Positions 9,701 through 16,530 of a stretch of 64,000 nt of DNA are shown piece after piece. The translations under genes were made by a program, and so were the position numbers. Below the pieces are notes generated by a model, which was given only the letters and a program-made list of their open reading frames with translations, ran no database searches and had not been told where the DNA came from. This DNA is from a virus, in IMG/VR virus record IMGVR_UViG_3300044527_000952, positions 1-64,000 of that record, one strand, 5' to 3'. Positions within the stretch are counted from its first letter, which is position 1. Each line of letters starts with the position of its first letter.

Positions 9701-10542
9701 ATGAAAGTCATCGTACAATTATTGTAGGTAATAATTCATCAACAAACATTATCGTACCAAGTGTAGCCAAATCAATGATTAAAAAAGAGTTGTATGATTA
9801 CCCATACGTAGAAAAGATAGTTAAAGTTGTACATGGTAATGCATTAGATATAGTTTTTATTAGTAATGGTGAACCCAATGCAGAAGAACATTGGGAGCAT
9901 TTAAGCAAAGTTATTAGAGAAAACCGTAATGCAAAGAATAGATTGGTGCGAGTTGATGGAGTAAATGGTCGTGTTGCTGCTTATCATGCTGCAGCAAATG
10001 CTAGTCAAACATCTTGGTTTTTTGCAGTATTTGCCAAGTTGCGTGTTAATCCAACGTTTGATTGGAATTGGCAACCTGATCGTTTACAGCAACCCAAGCA
10101 TTATATTTTTACTGCAATTAATCCTATTAATCGTTTGAACTATGGACACCAAGCAATGATTGCGTATAATAAGCGTATTACTCTAGCCAATCATGGTATT
10201 GGTTTAGACTTTACTTTGGATAGTGAACATGAGGTTGTTAATATTAATAGTGGCATTGCTGTATACAATACAGACGCATGGACAACATGGCGAACCGCAT
10301 TCCGTGAAGCAGTCAAGTTACAAGATTTGGTCAGCAAAGGAACAGATTCAAACGCAGTAAAGCGTTTAGCACGTTGGTGTGGTGCAGGTATTGGAGAACA
10401 TGCGGAGTGGAGCCAACGTGGTGCTAACGATGGTGTAGCATATTACAATGAAGTTGGTGGTGATTTCAATCAGTTAAGATTGAGTTATGATTGGGCTTGG
10501 TTAAGAAATAGGTTTGATTTATTAAGCCATAATCCTAAATAA
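6703..10542 (+). CDS. Giant aromatic-repeat protein with conserved C-terminal domain
   Basis: 1279 residues. From about residue 31 to 585, nine recognisable copies of F-x-W-x-P-[DN]-P-x-x-P-x-I-Y-x-W-G-x-K-[WY] occur, the later ones spaced about 70 residues apart and several followed by E-[YF]-H-V-x-G-A-T-E-R-K-Y-M. Three decayed copies follow near 644, 763 and 886. The last about 230 residues (I-V-F-I-S-N-G-E-P... R-V-D-G-V-N-G-R-V-A) form a separate domain that ends the repeat series with F-D-W-N-W-Q-P-D. I recall similar domains in large phages called glycosyltransferase-like, but this is recall only. No signal peptide. Lies divergently next to the radical SAM cluster. Could be a virion protein or a modification substrate. 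Confidence 0.75.
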   Translation: MYIEQEELDRREELWEQGYWEVPEGLDTTDFNFNWRPDRFDRPYIHIFGTQWQRSGGPRFIVPNNEGYKFQSNQIAKKLPNMNNWVINKKYTIEFDYSWHPDDFEPPYIWTFGNQYVNAYEMPTVEYVVEGAKERKYITDIIATLVSREDNWKILHNVRINKETLKWYPHPYEPPYIYVWGNQYLTAEEMPTVEYHQPTATERKYIHDYQFKLIGDSNNWVIHEDIEDFQIDPLWTPHPHDPPYIYVWGNKWVSGNIKPTVEYRVPNAVDYKFMGDNIQLKPATKWKQLLPIDTTSFDLTWRPNPTEPPYIYTWGHKYAPIEIEPALEYYVEGATERKYMVDQVVKLLPDMEKWKVLLPINKDKFDLSWRPDPREPAFIYVWGHKFCDPSIEPVLEFHVEGATERKYMSEIVELLPDMNNWQLLLPINKDKFDFSWRPDPTSPPYIYVWGHKYCDVTLDPALEYHVVGATERKYMSEIVDLLPDMSHWKVLIAGAEFNYDWRPDPREPALIYVWGNKWNDAATEPTVEYHVEGATERKYMYDSIALLPQDTSNWTVHNDEDRQTFDFSWRPNPHSPPQIYQWSDGGPTYTVQGGTEIVLIMRDESYTLKKTPQYYIQTTLEDLIAEHLHEEFWALNPDIDYSNFDFNWKPNSENFRHINVFGNEQSKNTQTYYVNGVMYERGYREYNYIESSSKLDTKLDIFFIDKSNASSKENLQQLQTRYPNIQTTRYLTNWVDTISRCVKKAKTKFVWIVSSELDYTEFQFDFYPAPWQENMIHVFGTQWSHWGNTYLINTELWESQIGNIKIVEHLKNINHVRSRTATIVENVYDTLLIKFLGTDSINAKYTIDYRGSYLNTIDTWLEQNPTIKDKKNYSAWVCTDIVDYSNFDFTYQCDPFQREQIHVFASELHGMKQKFGDTFLLNVSEYLKHRKTFEKIEDYPQKVNYITHLYSTRVQHPIVEHNDDTHVQKVLETDFNNFPYIEFKNNDSVDNITMIPSLWDESHRTIIVGNNSSTNIIVPSVAKSMIKKELYDYPYVEKIVKVVHGNALDIVFISNGEPNAEEHWEHLSKVIRENRNAKNRLVRVDGVNGRVAAYHAAANASQTSWFFAVFAKLRVNPTFDWNWQPDRLQQPKHYIFTAINPINRLNYGHQAMIAYNKRITLANHGIGLDFTLDSEHEVVNINSGIAVYNTDAWTTWRTAFREAVKLQDLVSKGTDSNAVKRLARWCGAGIGEHAEWSQRGANDGVAYYNEVGGDFNQLRLSYDWAWLRNRFDLLSHNPK
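10534..10541 (+). promoter_or_regulatory. T4-type late promoter octamer
   Basis: CCTAAATA overlaps the stop of the repeat gene and precedes AGGAGG and the ATG at 10559. Confidence 0.4.
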
Positions 10543-10558
10543 TAGTAGGAGGTGTCCC

Positions 10559-10879
10559 ATGAAACATATTATAACAGGTTTATTAATTACATTTTTATCA
10601 ACTTTTTCTACGGTAGTATACTCACAACATAGACATGGGCACCATCCACATTTTCACCATCATCATCGTGCACCTGTTGTAGTTTATCGTAATCATTGGG
10701 TGGCACCTGCTGTGGTAGGTGGCTTAATTGTAGGCGCAGCAATTGCTCATGCTTCACAAACAAATGTTGTTTATGTAGAACAAACTCCTGTACAAAAAGT
10801 TACAGAATGTACAGAATGGCGTGAAGTATTGACAGTTGATGGAAACATTGTTAAAGAACGTACTTGTTATCAAAGGTAA
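10559..10879 (+). CDS. Small secreted His-rich protein
   Basis: 106 residues. The first about 22 residues (K-H then a hydrophobic run ending S-Q) look like a Sec signal peptide. Then comes a His cluster (H-R-H-G-H-H-P-H-F-H-H-H-H-R), a Gly/Ala-rich hydrophobic stretch (V-V-G-G-L-I-V-G-A) and a C-terminal part with two Cys. A strong AGGAGG sits before the start. A periplasmic metal-binding or envelope role is possible but unproven. Confidence 0.7.
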   Translation: MKHIITGLLITFLSTFSTVVYSQHRHGHHPHFHHHHRAPVVVYRNHWVAPAVVGGLIVGAAIAHASQTNVVYVEQTPVQKVTECTEWREVLTVDGNIVKERTCYQR

Positions 10880-10883
10880 TATA

Positions 10884-11054
10884 ATGAATTATACGCAACG
10901 TGAATGGGATCGTGTAGTAGGAATTGGTAATCCACCTGAGGATGAATTACACAAACCTGAAAAATTAGAAGATACTAGTACTACTGAAAATACGATAAAC
11001 CCTGATGAAGAAGCAGAGTTATTAAAAAAATTACGTGTTATTAGGGGTATATAA
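10884..11054 (+). CDS. Small acidic hypothetical protein
   Basis: 56 residues starting MNYTQREWDRVVG. The ATG at 10884 was preferred over an upstream in-frame ATG at 10836 that overlaps the previous gene. Acidic, no known motif. Its stop overlaps the next start (TAATG). Confidence 0.6.
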   Translation: MNYTQREWDRVVGIGNPPEDELHKPEKLEDTSTTENTINPDEEAELLKKLRVIRGI

Positions 11055-11137
11055 TGGTAGATCCTGATGATAAATCAACAACAGTATGGTTTTCAGTCAT
11101 TATTGTTACTTTTATTGTAGCTATTATTTTAATATAA
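11054..11137 (+). CDS. 27-residue single-pass membrane peptide
   Basis: The ATG overlaps the preceding stop. The peptide is a short polar N-terminus (M-V-D-P-D-D-K) followed by one hydrophobic helix to the end (F-S-V-I-I-V-T-F-I-V-A-I-I). Coupling and membrane-helix content support it as a real small gene. Function unknown. Confidence 0.5.
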   Translation: MVDPDDKSTTVWFSVIIVTFIVAIILI

Positions 11138-11149
11138 TAAGACGTATGA

Positions 11150-11157
11150 TCTAAATA
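11150..11157 (+). promoter_or_regulatory. T4-type late promoter, leaderless
   Basis: TCTAAATA ends 5 nt before the ATG at 11163, with no Shine-Dalgarno. Confidence 0.5.
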
Positions 11158-11162
11158 GGTTC

Positions 11163-11897
11163 ATGCTTGATCCTACGCAACTTCAACATGATTATTTATA
11201 TAACTTAGGTTACACTGACCCGAACATTGTTGAATATGAAAAAAATGGGCTTTCAGTACGCTTTGAAAACGATAACTATCGATTAGTTCAAGATGGTTCT
11301 ACTTGGATGAACTATCATGTTCCTAGTATGGAACAAGTTTTTCAGCTTTACTATCATTGGAAATTAGCAGAGGGGCATTGTATTTGTACAGGTATGGGGT
11401 TTTTACTTCGTGAAAATTGGTTACTTTCAAAGAAAGAAGTTACTAAAATCACTGTAATTGAAACAAATAGAAATATTATTCAGTATCATTGGGAACACAA
11501 TCCACATATTATGGAGCGATTAAATATTGTAAACATGGATGCCTATAATTACCACGGCTCTTGTGATACTTTATTAATTGATCATTGGGAAGGCTTTAGA
11601 AATAATGATATTACCTGTGGAGATTATTCATATCTTATTAGTCAAAAAATAAAACACAAGCAATTGTGGTTTTGGCCTTTAGATGGAATTATAAGTGGTT
11701 ATTACAGAGATTACTTAGGAATTAATTTAAAAGATTTCTATGATCGTTATAAAAGTTATTTTCAGCTTACGACCTTACCAAATTTAACAGAAGAAGAATT
11801 GTTTCATATTTGTTATGTTTATAATGGTGGTAAGTTTAATTATTGTAACTTTAATAAAAAAACATATCGTTCAGCAATAGAATTGTCTAAATCTTGA
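11163..11897 (+). CDS. Spermidine-synthase/methyltransferase-fold-like protein
   Basis: 244 residues. The middle reads like a Rossmann methyltransferase or spermidine-synthase fold: C-T-G-M-G-F-L-L-R in the glycine-loop position, V-T-K-I-T-V-I-E-T-N-R-N as the acidic end of strand 2 (Glu), and D-T-L-L-I-D-H-W-E-G as a strand-4 motif. Catalytic residues of true spermidine synthases are not obvious. Function is inferred from the fold only. Confidence 0.6.
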   Translation: MLDPTQLQHDYLYNLGYTDPNIVEYEKNGLSVRFENDNYRLVQDGSTWMNYHVPSMEQVFQLYYHWKLAEGHCICTGMGFLLRENWLLSKKEVTKITVIETNRNIIQYHWEHNPHIMERLNIVNMDAYNYHGSCDTLLIDHWEGFRNNDITCGDYSYLISQKIKHKQLWFWPLDGIISGYYRDYLGINLKDFYDRYKSYFQLTTLPNLTEEELFHICYVYNGGKFNYCNFNKKTYRSAIELSKS

Positions 11898-11910
11898 TAT
11901 TGTCATATAA

Positions 11911-11929
11911 GTTTTTAACCGTTAAAAAC
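11911..11929. other. Perfect 8-bp inverted repeat
   Basis: GTTTTTAA-CCG-TTAAAAAC lies between the 11163 gene and the late promoter at 11933. It could be a terminator-like hairpin, but there is no distinct T run after it. Confidence 0.35.
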
Positions 11930-11932
11930 TCA

Positions 11933-11940
11933 CATAAATA
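11933..11940 (+). promoter_or_regulatory. T4-type late promoter octamer
   Basis: CATAAATA upstream of the BMP lipoprotein, with a separate Shine-Dalgarno (AAAGGA) before the ATG at 11966. Confidence 0.5.
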
Positions 11941-11965
11941 TGATTTTTATTAAAGGAAATGATCA

Positions 11966-13102
11966 ATGATTTTAAATAAGCGAAAGCTTTTTAGTGCGGT
12001 ACTTGCTATAACTGCAGTACTTACGCTTGCAAGTTGCGGTAAGAAAGAAGAAACAGCACCACCTTCATTAGGAAAAGATGCCCCCAAAACCACTGAACCA
12101 CTAAAAGTAGGATTTATTTACGTTGGGCCTGTTGGCGATGCAGGGTGGACATTTGCTCACGACAATGGTCGTAAGCATATTGAAGCTAAGTTTGGTGACA
12201 AAATTAAAACTACGTTTGTAGAGAAAGTACCTGAAGGTGCTGATGCTGAACGTGTTATTCGTGATTTAGTTAGCCAAGGTAATAAACTTATTTTCGCTAC
12301 ATCATTTGGTTTTGGTGATGCTATGGAAAAAGTAGCTAAAGATCATCCTGATGTTAAGTTTGAACATGCAACAGGTTATAAGACTGCAGAAAATTTACGT
12401 GTATATGAAGCTAAATTTTATGAAGATGCTTATATGGCAGGTATTGTTGCAGGTAGTATGACAAAAACTAATACGCTAGGATTTGTAGCGAGCTTCCCTA
12501 TTCCTGAAGTTTTGCGTAATATCAATGCGTTTACTATGGGAGCAAGAAGTGTTAATCCTAAAGTTACTACTAAAGTTGTTTGGGTAAACACATGGTTTGA
12601 TCCACCTAAAGAAGGTGAAGCAGCACAAGCTTTGATCAATCAAAAAGCAGATGTATTGTTACAAAATACAGATTCTACTGCGGTATTGCTTACTGCTGAG
12701 AAAAATGGTAAATTTGCTTTTGGTTGGGATAGTGACATGAGCGCATTTGCTCCTAAAGCACATCTTGGATCAGCCATTGTTAATTGGGGACCATACTACG
12801 AAAAAGCAGTTGGCGAAGTATTAAATGGTACGTGGAAAACTGCGGATACCAAATGGGGAACCAAAGAAGGTGCTAATGATTTAATTAAGATTAATGATGT
12901 TGTTAGCGATACTGCTAAGAAAAAGGTTGAAGAAGTTAAAGCAGGATTAAAAGCAGGTACTTTTGAAGTATTTAAAGGACCACTTAAAGACAATACAGGT
13001 AAAGTTGTATTAGAAAAAGATATGGTTGGTGATGATGCATGGAAAGGTAGGATTAACTTTTACATTGAAGGTGTAGAAGGTAAGATTCCAAGCGGTAAAT
13101 AA
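11966..13102 (+). CDS. BMP/PnrA-type substrate-binding lipoprotein
   Basis: 378 residues. A lipoprotein signal peptide ends in L-A-S-C with lipidated Cys24. The mature part has the BMP (basic membrane protein) family fold: V-G-F-I-Y-V-G-P-V-G-D-A-G-W-T near its start, F-A-T-S-F-G-F-G-D central, and F-G-W-D-S-D-M. BMP proteins bind nucleosides or related small molecules for ABC import. It would sit in the periplasm and feed a host transporter, since no permease is seen here. Flanked by a late promoter and a hairpin. A metabolic gene probably acquired from a bacterium. Confidence 0.9.
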   Translation: MILNKRKLFSAVLAITAVLTLASCGKKEETAPPSLGKDAPKTTEPLKVGFIYVGPVGDAGWTFAHDNGRKHIEAKFGDKIKTTFVEKVPEGADAERVIRDLVSQGNKLIFATSFGFGDAMEKVAKDHPDVKFEHATGYKTAENLRVYEAKFYEDAYMAGIVAGSMTKTNTLGFVASFPIPEVLRNINAFTMGARSVNPKVTTKVVWVNTWFDPPKEGEAAQALINQKADVLLQNTDSTAVLLTAEKNGKFAFGWDSDMSAFAPKAHLGSAIVNWGPYYEKAVGEVLNGTWKTADTKWGTKEGANDLIKINDVVSDTAKKKVEEVKAGLKAGTFEVFKGPLKDNTGKVVLEKDMVGDDAWKGRINFYIEGVEGKIPSGK

Positions 13103-13106
13103 TTAC

Positions 13107-13127
13107 TAGGGGGGGGTTTACCCCCTA
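13107..13127 (+). terminator. GC-rich hairpin after the BMP gene
   Basis: TAGGGGG pairs with CCCCCTA around a short loop, directly after the BMP stop. An AT-rich stretch follows, but not a clean T run. Confidence 0.55.
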
Positions 13128-13146
13128 ATTAATTATAGGGATTTAT

Positions 13147-13362
13147 GTGAATAATTATCATATAAGATATAATACACAGCATGCTGAATCTGATTTAGTA
13201 TGGCGCATTTTTGAAAATGGTACAGAACATTTAGTAAAAAACTTTCATATCACTGTGCCAATGTATGGTGAATCGACCATAGAAAATGGTATACAAAAAT
13301 GGAACGTAGCATGCAAAGGTGTAATGAAAATTGTTGATGGTGTAGCGATTATTGAACCTTAA
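13147..13362 (+). CDS. Conserved phage hypothetical protein
   Basis: 71 residues with a GTG start preceded by AGGG. The sequence (Y-H-I-R-Y-N-T... D-L-V-W-R-I-F-E-N-G... I-T-V-P-M-Y) resembles a small protein I recall from T4-like phages of aquatic bacteria. No function known. It ends 3 nt before the tmRNA promoter. Confidence 0.65.
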   Translation: MNNYHIRYNTQHAESDLVWRIFENGTEHLVKNFHITVPMYGESTIENGIQKWNVACKGVMKIVDGVAIIEP

Positions 13363-13365
13363 TAC

Positions 13366-13394
13366 TTTACAGTTTATAGAAATAAATATATACT
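13366..13394 (+). promoter_or_regulatory. Sigma70-type promoter of the tmRNA gene
   Basis: TTTACA, 17-bp spacer, TATACT. A start site near 13401 would fit the 5' end of the acceptor piece. Confidence 0.7.
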
Positions 13395-13400
13395 GTAAGT

Positions 13401-13700
13401 TATTGTTGTATGAAGTTGATGGAAAAGTATTGCGGACGGGGCTTCGATGCCCCCTGGTCCACCAAGTATGCTAGTACGGTAGCAATAGTGTGAGTGACTA
13501 CTGTCTTGTGCGAGTCAAGACCATACCTTATGGGCCAGACATGGTTTCGACGGGGTAACAAGTACTAATATGGACAACACGATAGGCGAAGAACGTAATT
13601 CTAGCAAATCAAATAATCGCAAATGACGATTACTTTGGAGAAGTTCGCTTAGCTGCGTAACCTCCACGAGGTAGGAAAGACCTTGTAACCAAACCCACCA
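13401..13700 (+). ncRNA. ssrA: Permuted (two-piece) tmRNA
   Basis: The tRNA-like 3' piece comes first: T-stem GGGGC/GCCCC (13438-13453) with loop TTCGAT, acceptor strand CTGGTCC (13454-13460), then A and encoded CCA (13462-13464). After a 67-nt intervening segment the 5' piece begins at 13532 with GGGCCAG, which pairs with CTGGTCC with one G-U, followed by the diagnostic GGTTTCGACGGGG. The tag frame starts at GCA 13619 and reads ANDDYFGEVRLAA, ending TAA 13658-13660. CAAGTACT (13559) can pair with AGTATTG (13426), and ACAAC (13574) with GTTGT (13405), as the P2 helix joining the pieces. tmRNA rescues stalled ribosomes and tags the peptides for proteolysis. The exact ends of both pieces are estimates. 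Confidence 0.9.
13465..13531 (+). other. Intervening segment of the permuted tmRNA
   Basis: 67 nt between the encoded CCA and the 5' end of the coding piece, presumably removed by host RNases as in bacterial two-piece tmRNAs. Confidence 0.7.
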
Positions 13701-13727
13701 ATAGGGGCATTCGTGCCCCTATTTTTT
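13701..13727 (+). terminator. Rho-independent terminator of the tmRNA
   Basis: Nine-bp stem ATAGGGGCA/TGCCCCTAT with a TTCG loop, followed by a T run. Confidence 0.9.
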
Positions 13728-13746
13728 GTTTATAGTAGAGTTTATG

Positions 13747-13754
13747 AATAAATA
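13747..13754 (+). promoter_or_regulatory. T4-type late promoter octamer
   Basis: AATAAATA upstream of the virion-type gene at 13785, which has its own Shine-Dalgarno (AAAAGGA). Confidence 0.5.
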
Positions 13755-13784
13755 CATACCTTACTTATTAAAAAGGACACACTC

Positions 13785-14702
13785 ATGGCTAAAGGCGCAA
13801 CAACAATTACAATTAAAGACAATCCAATTAATGAAACATATAATAACGTTACAGGACTTACAGGTGGTACAGATCTTGGAGCGAAATTTGATGTAGTAAA
13901 AACTGATGGTACATATGCAGTTACTCTTGATTCAGCACCAACTAGCGCAGGTGCAGGATATCAAGCAGGAGATACCATTACAATTCTCGGAACAGATCTT
14001 GGTGGTGCTTCTCCACAAAATAACTTAATTGTTACCGTAGGCACTGTAGGCGTAGGCGGTAAAGTTGCTACTTTTGGTACAGTTGGCAGTGGTCGAGTTG
14101 GTGATGGTGTTATTGATATTAATATCGATATTGAAGGTTCAACAGGCATTGATGCATATCGTGTATATGGTGATAGCACTGATTACGGTATTTCATACGA
14201 TGAAGGTGATATTATTGCTACAAGCCATTTAGTTCCAAATTTGACTTTTACAATGCATGATCACGAACGTGTACAATTTGATGATAAACATCTTGCATTT
14301 GACACTGTTGATAGTGATTTAGGACAAATTATTGCATTAATGGCTGCAGCAATTGGTGAGGATGATGTTACACCTGAATATATTGGTGCAGGTATGTACT
14401 TGAGAGAAACACTTGGTTGGAGCATTAAAGAAATTGCTGCAAAAATTTTAACAAGTGATGAATATTTAGATGATGCAGGTGATGCAAAAAATGCAACATT
14501 TGCTAAACACGTATGGAAAAATACATTTGGTCGTGATGGTACATATGATGAAATTGCTATGGTAGTAGAAGTTATCGAAAAGCATGGTTATTCACAGGCT
14601 GATGTGCTCATGGTTGCTGCAAGTCGTGAAGAATTATTAAATGTAATTGATTTAGTTGGTATGCAAACTACAGGTGTAGAATACGTTCCATTCGGTGGTT
14701 AA
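13785..14702 (+). CDS. Probable virion or adhesin-like protein with C-terminal DUF4214-like region
   Basis: 305 residues. The N-terminal two thirds is Gly/Asp/Thr-rich, beta-type, with no Cys (T-I-T-I-K-D-N-P... G-Y-Q-A-G-D-T-I). The C-terminal about 100 residues are helical (I-A-A-K-I-L-T-S-D-E-Y-L... W-K-N-T-F-G-R-D-G), resembling DUF4214-type modules of surface proteins. Isolated by terminators on both sides, with a late promoter and good ribosome-binding site, so probably highly expressed late. Exact role unknown. Confidence 0.65.
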   Translation: MAKGATTITIKDNPINETYNNVTGLTGGTDLGAKFDVVKTDGTYAVTLDSAPTSAGAGYQAGDTITILGTDLGGASPQNNLIVTVGTVGVGGKVATFGTVGSGRVGDGVIDINIDIEGSTGIDAYRVYGDSTDYGISYDEGDIIATSHLVPNLTFTMHDHERVQFDDKHLAFDTVDSDLGQIIALMAAAIGEDDVTPEYIGAGMYLRETLGWSIKEIAAKILTSDEYLDDAGDAKNATFAKHVWKNTFGRDGTYDEIAMVVEVIEKHGYSQADVLMVAASREELLNVIDLVGMQTTGVEYVPFGG

Positions 14703-14723
14703 TTATTTTTTGTAGTATTTTAG

Positions 14724-14747
14724 AGGCACCTTCGGGTGCCTTTTTTT
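14724..14747 (+). terminator. Rho-independent terminator
   Basis: AGGCACC-TTCG-GGTGCCT followed by T7, right after the 13785 gene. Confidence 0.9.
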
Positions 14748-14754
14748 ATAAATA
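14747..14754 (+). promoter_or_regulatory. Consensus T4-type late promoter TATAAATA
   Basis: Perfect octamer starting in the T run of the terminator, 20 nt before the ATG at 14775, with AGGAG between. Confidence 0.7.
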
Positions 14755-14774
14755 TCTTACGATAGGAGATATTT

Positions 14775-15200
14775 ATGTACATTTATCGTTGTAGAATTAA
14801 CAAGGTTGTAGATGGTGATACCGTTGAAATAGATTTGGATCTTGGTTTCAACATTATATTAGCTAATCAAAAAGTACGTATGGCAGGTATTGATACACCT
14901 GAAAGTAGAACATCTATAACTGAAGAAAAAGAACGTGGTTTATTATCAAAGAAAAAACTAGCAGAAAAATTACCTGTTGGTAGTTGGCAACGTATTCAAA
15001 CTATGAAAGCAGATAGTAACGATGATAAATTTGGTCGTATACTAGGTGTTTTTGTTATGGAAGATGGCATGAGTTTAAATCAATGGATGATTGATAATAA
15101 CTATGCTGTATTATATCAAGGCGAAAATAAAGAACTAGTACAAGAAGGTCATCGTTATAATAAACAAAAGTTAATTGAAAGGGGTGAATTAAAGGGCTAA
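14775..15200 (+). CDS. Staphylococcal-nuclease-like (SNase/TNase) endonuclease
   Basis: 141 residues. The start V-V-D-G-D-T-V-E-I-D and V-R-M-A-G-I-D-T-P-E-S-R are the metal and active-site signatures of thermonuclease-fold enzymes (Asp of DGDT, Arg of VRMAGID, Asp-Thr-Pro-Glu). No signal peptide, so it would act in the cytoplasm, perhaps on host nucleic acid. Transcribed from the consensus late promoter just upstream. Confidence 0.85.
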   Translation: MYIYRCRINKVVDGDTVEIDLDLGFNIILANQKVRMAGIDTPESRTSITEEKERGLLSKKKLAEKLPVGSWQRIQTMKADSNDDKFGRILGVFVMEDGMSLNQWMIDNNYAVLYQGENKELVQEGHRYNKQKLIERGELKG

Positions 15201-15203
15201 ATA
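15196..15203 (+). promoter_or_regulatory. T4-type late promoter, leaderless
   Basis: GCTAAATA overlaps the stop of the nuclease gene and ends 7 nt before the ATG at 15211. Confidence 0.45.
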
Positions 15204-15210
15204 CCCGCAC

Positions 15211-16530
15211 ATGAAACCCATAACTTTCTTATATGATCAAGAACCATTTGTAGAAACAGATGGTTCTTATTTTAGTAAACAACTAAACGCACATATACCA
15301 ATTAATGGTTTAAGTATAGGACAAATTAAAAAAGCAAATACAGAAAAATTAGCAATGTTGCAACAACGACATACTATTGGATTATTTGCAAAAGAAGTTT
15401 TCTTACCTATACCACATATCTTATCATATCATTGTGAAGTAAAACATTGTTCAATAAATTCAGCTAATGGTAAAGCTATTTACGAATTGCGAGTACGTGC
15501 CCCTTTAGAATTCATTGAATATTGTGAATCCAATGAAAATGTTCTTAAATTATTACCATCGAATTTAGTTGATTCTATTAACTATGGGAGTACATTACTT
15601 TTATATAAAGAAATGCAAGATTATAGTTATGAAACAAATAAGTTCTTACGATTAAAAACTCTTTTTATAGATGCAGGTATAGACATAAACAATGTTATCA
15701 TATTATCTAATGAGTGCCATAAAACTATTGACACTTATGATATGAACGTCATCTTTTGGGATTTTTATCAAAGTGTTGTGCGCTATGATATGCCCTATGA
15801 TTTACAAACAGTAAACCAACATTATGATTACAGAATAAACAATGATAGTAAACGGTTTATATGTTTAAATCGTGTACCAAGATCACAACGAGTTGCATTT
15901 GTTTATTTTTTATACGCACAGAAGTTATTAAAATATTTTAATGCAAGTTTGTCTAATTTAATGGAATTTACCGGAGATACTAAGAAAAGATCTTTTAATT
16001 ATGCCACTCCGCTTATGAAGTCTATTGTGACTTATAACGAAGCAAATTTTGAAAAATTTAAAAAAATATTACCATTACAATATGATCAAGATGACCCTAT
16101 GAAGTTTTGGAGTTGGGATATTTACAATGAAAACATGTGTAAAAATAATCATATCTTTATTGTAACCGAAACATGGTGGAATGAAAAACCATTACCTATA
16201 TTAACAGAAAAAACTTTTAAATCAATTGCATTAAAGATGCCATTTATTTTACTCGCACAACCACATTCATTATCTAAACTTAAACGTGATGGTTATCAAA
16301 CATTCAGTGAATTATGGGATGAAAGTTATGACAGTGAGGAAGATGATGTAAAAAGATTTACTAAGGTATGTGCATTAGTTAAAAAACTATGTAGTATGTC
16401 AGATACAGCTTTTATGAGCATGATTGCAAAAAGCAAATCAATAGTAGATTATAATTATGACATACTAAAAAATAATACAAAAGATCAAGAAATAGTAGAC
16501 AATTTAATTAAATGGAACAATACTCCTTAG
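15211..16530 (+). CDS. Putative glycosyltransferase-like protein
   Basis: 439 residues. The best clue is the C-terminal third: L-T-E-K-T-F-K-S-I-A-L-K-M-P-F-I-L, then G-Y-Q-T-F-S-E-L-W-D-E-S-Y-D, a pattern I associate with fucosyltransferase/exostosin-type sugar-nucleotide sites in large viruses and phages. The N-terminal half is not recognisable. The 3' end overlaps the radical SAM/SPASM gene at 16512 by 19 nt. A role in glycan decoration is an inference. Confidence 0.5.
   Translation: MKPITFLYDQEPFVETDGSYFSKQLNAHIPINGLSIGQIKKANTEKLAMLQQRHTIGLFAKEVFLPIPHILSYHCEVKHCSINSANGKAIYELRVRAPLEFIEYCESNENVLKLLPSNLVDSINYGSTLLLYKEMQDYSYETNKFLRLKTLFIDAGIDINNVIILSNECHKTIDTYDMNVIFWDFYQSVVRYDMPYDLQTVNQHYDYRINNDSKRFICLNRVPRSQRVAFVYFLYAQKLLKYFNASLSNLMEFTGDTKKRSFNYATPLMKSIVTYNEANFEKFKKILPLQYDQDDPMKFWSWDIYNENMCKNNHIFIVTETWWNEKPLPILTEKTFKSIALKMPFILLAQPHSLSKLKRDGYQTFSELWDESYDSEEDDVKRFTKVCALVKKLCSMSDTAFMSMIAKSKSIVDYNYDILKNNTKDQEIVDNLIKWNNTP

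Noticed and set aside
12430-12993. Minus-strand ORFs inside the BMP gene
   Set aside because: Antisense shadows without start signals.
13430-13464. Lone tRNA 3' half (T-arm, acceptor strand and CCA)
   Set aside because: No matching 5' tRNA half precedes it. The partner acceptor strand lies 67 nt downstream in the tmRNA coding piece, so it is part of the permuted tmRNA.
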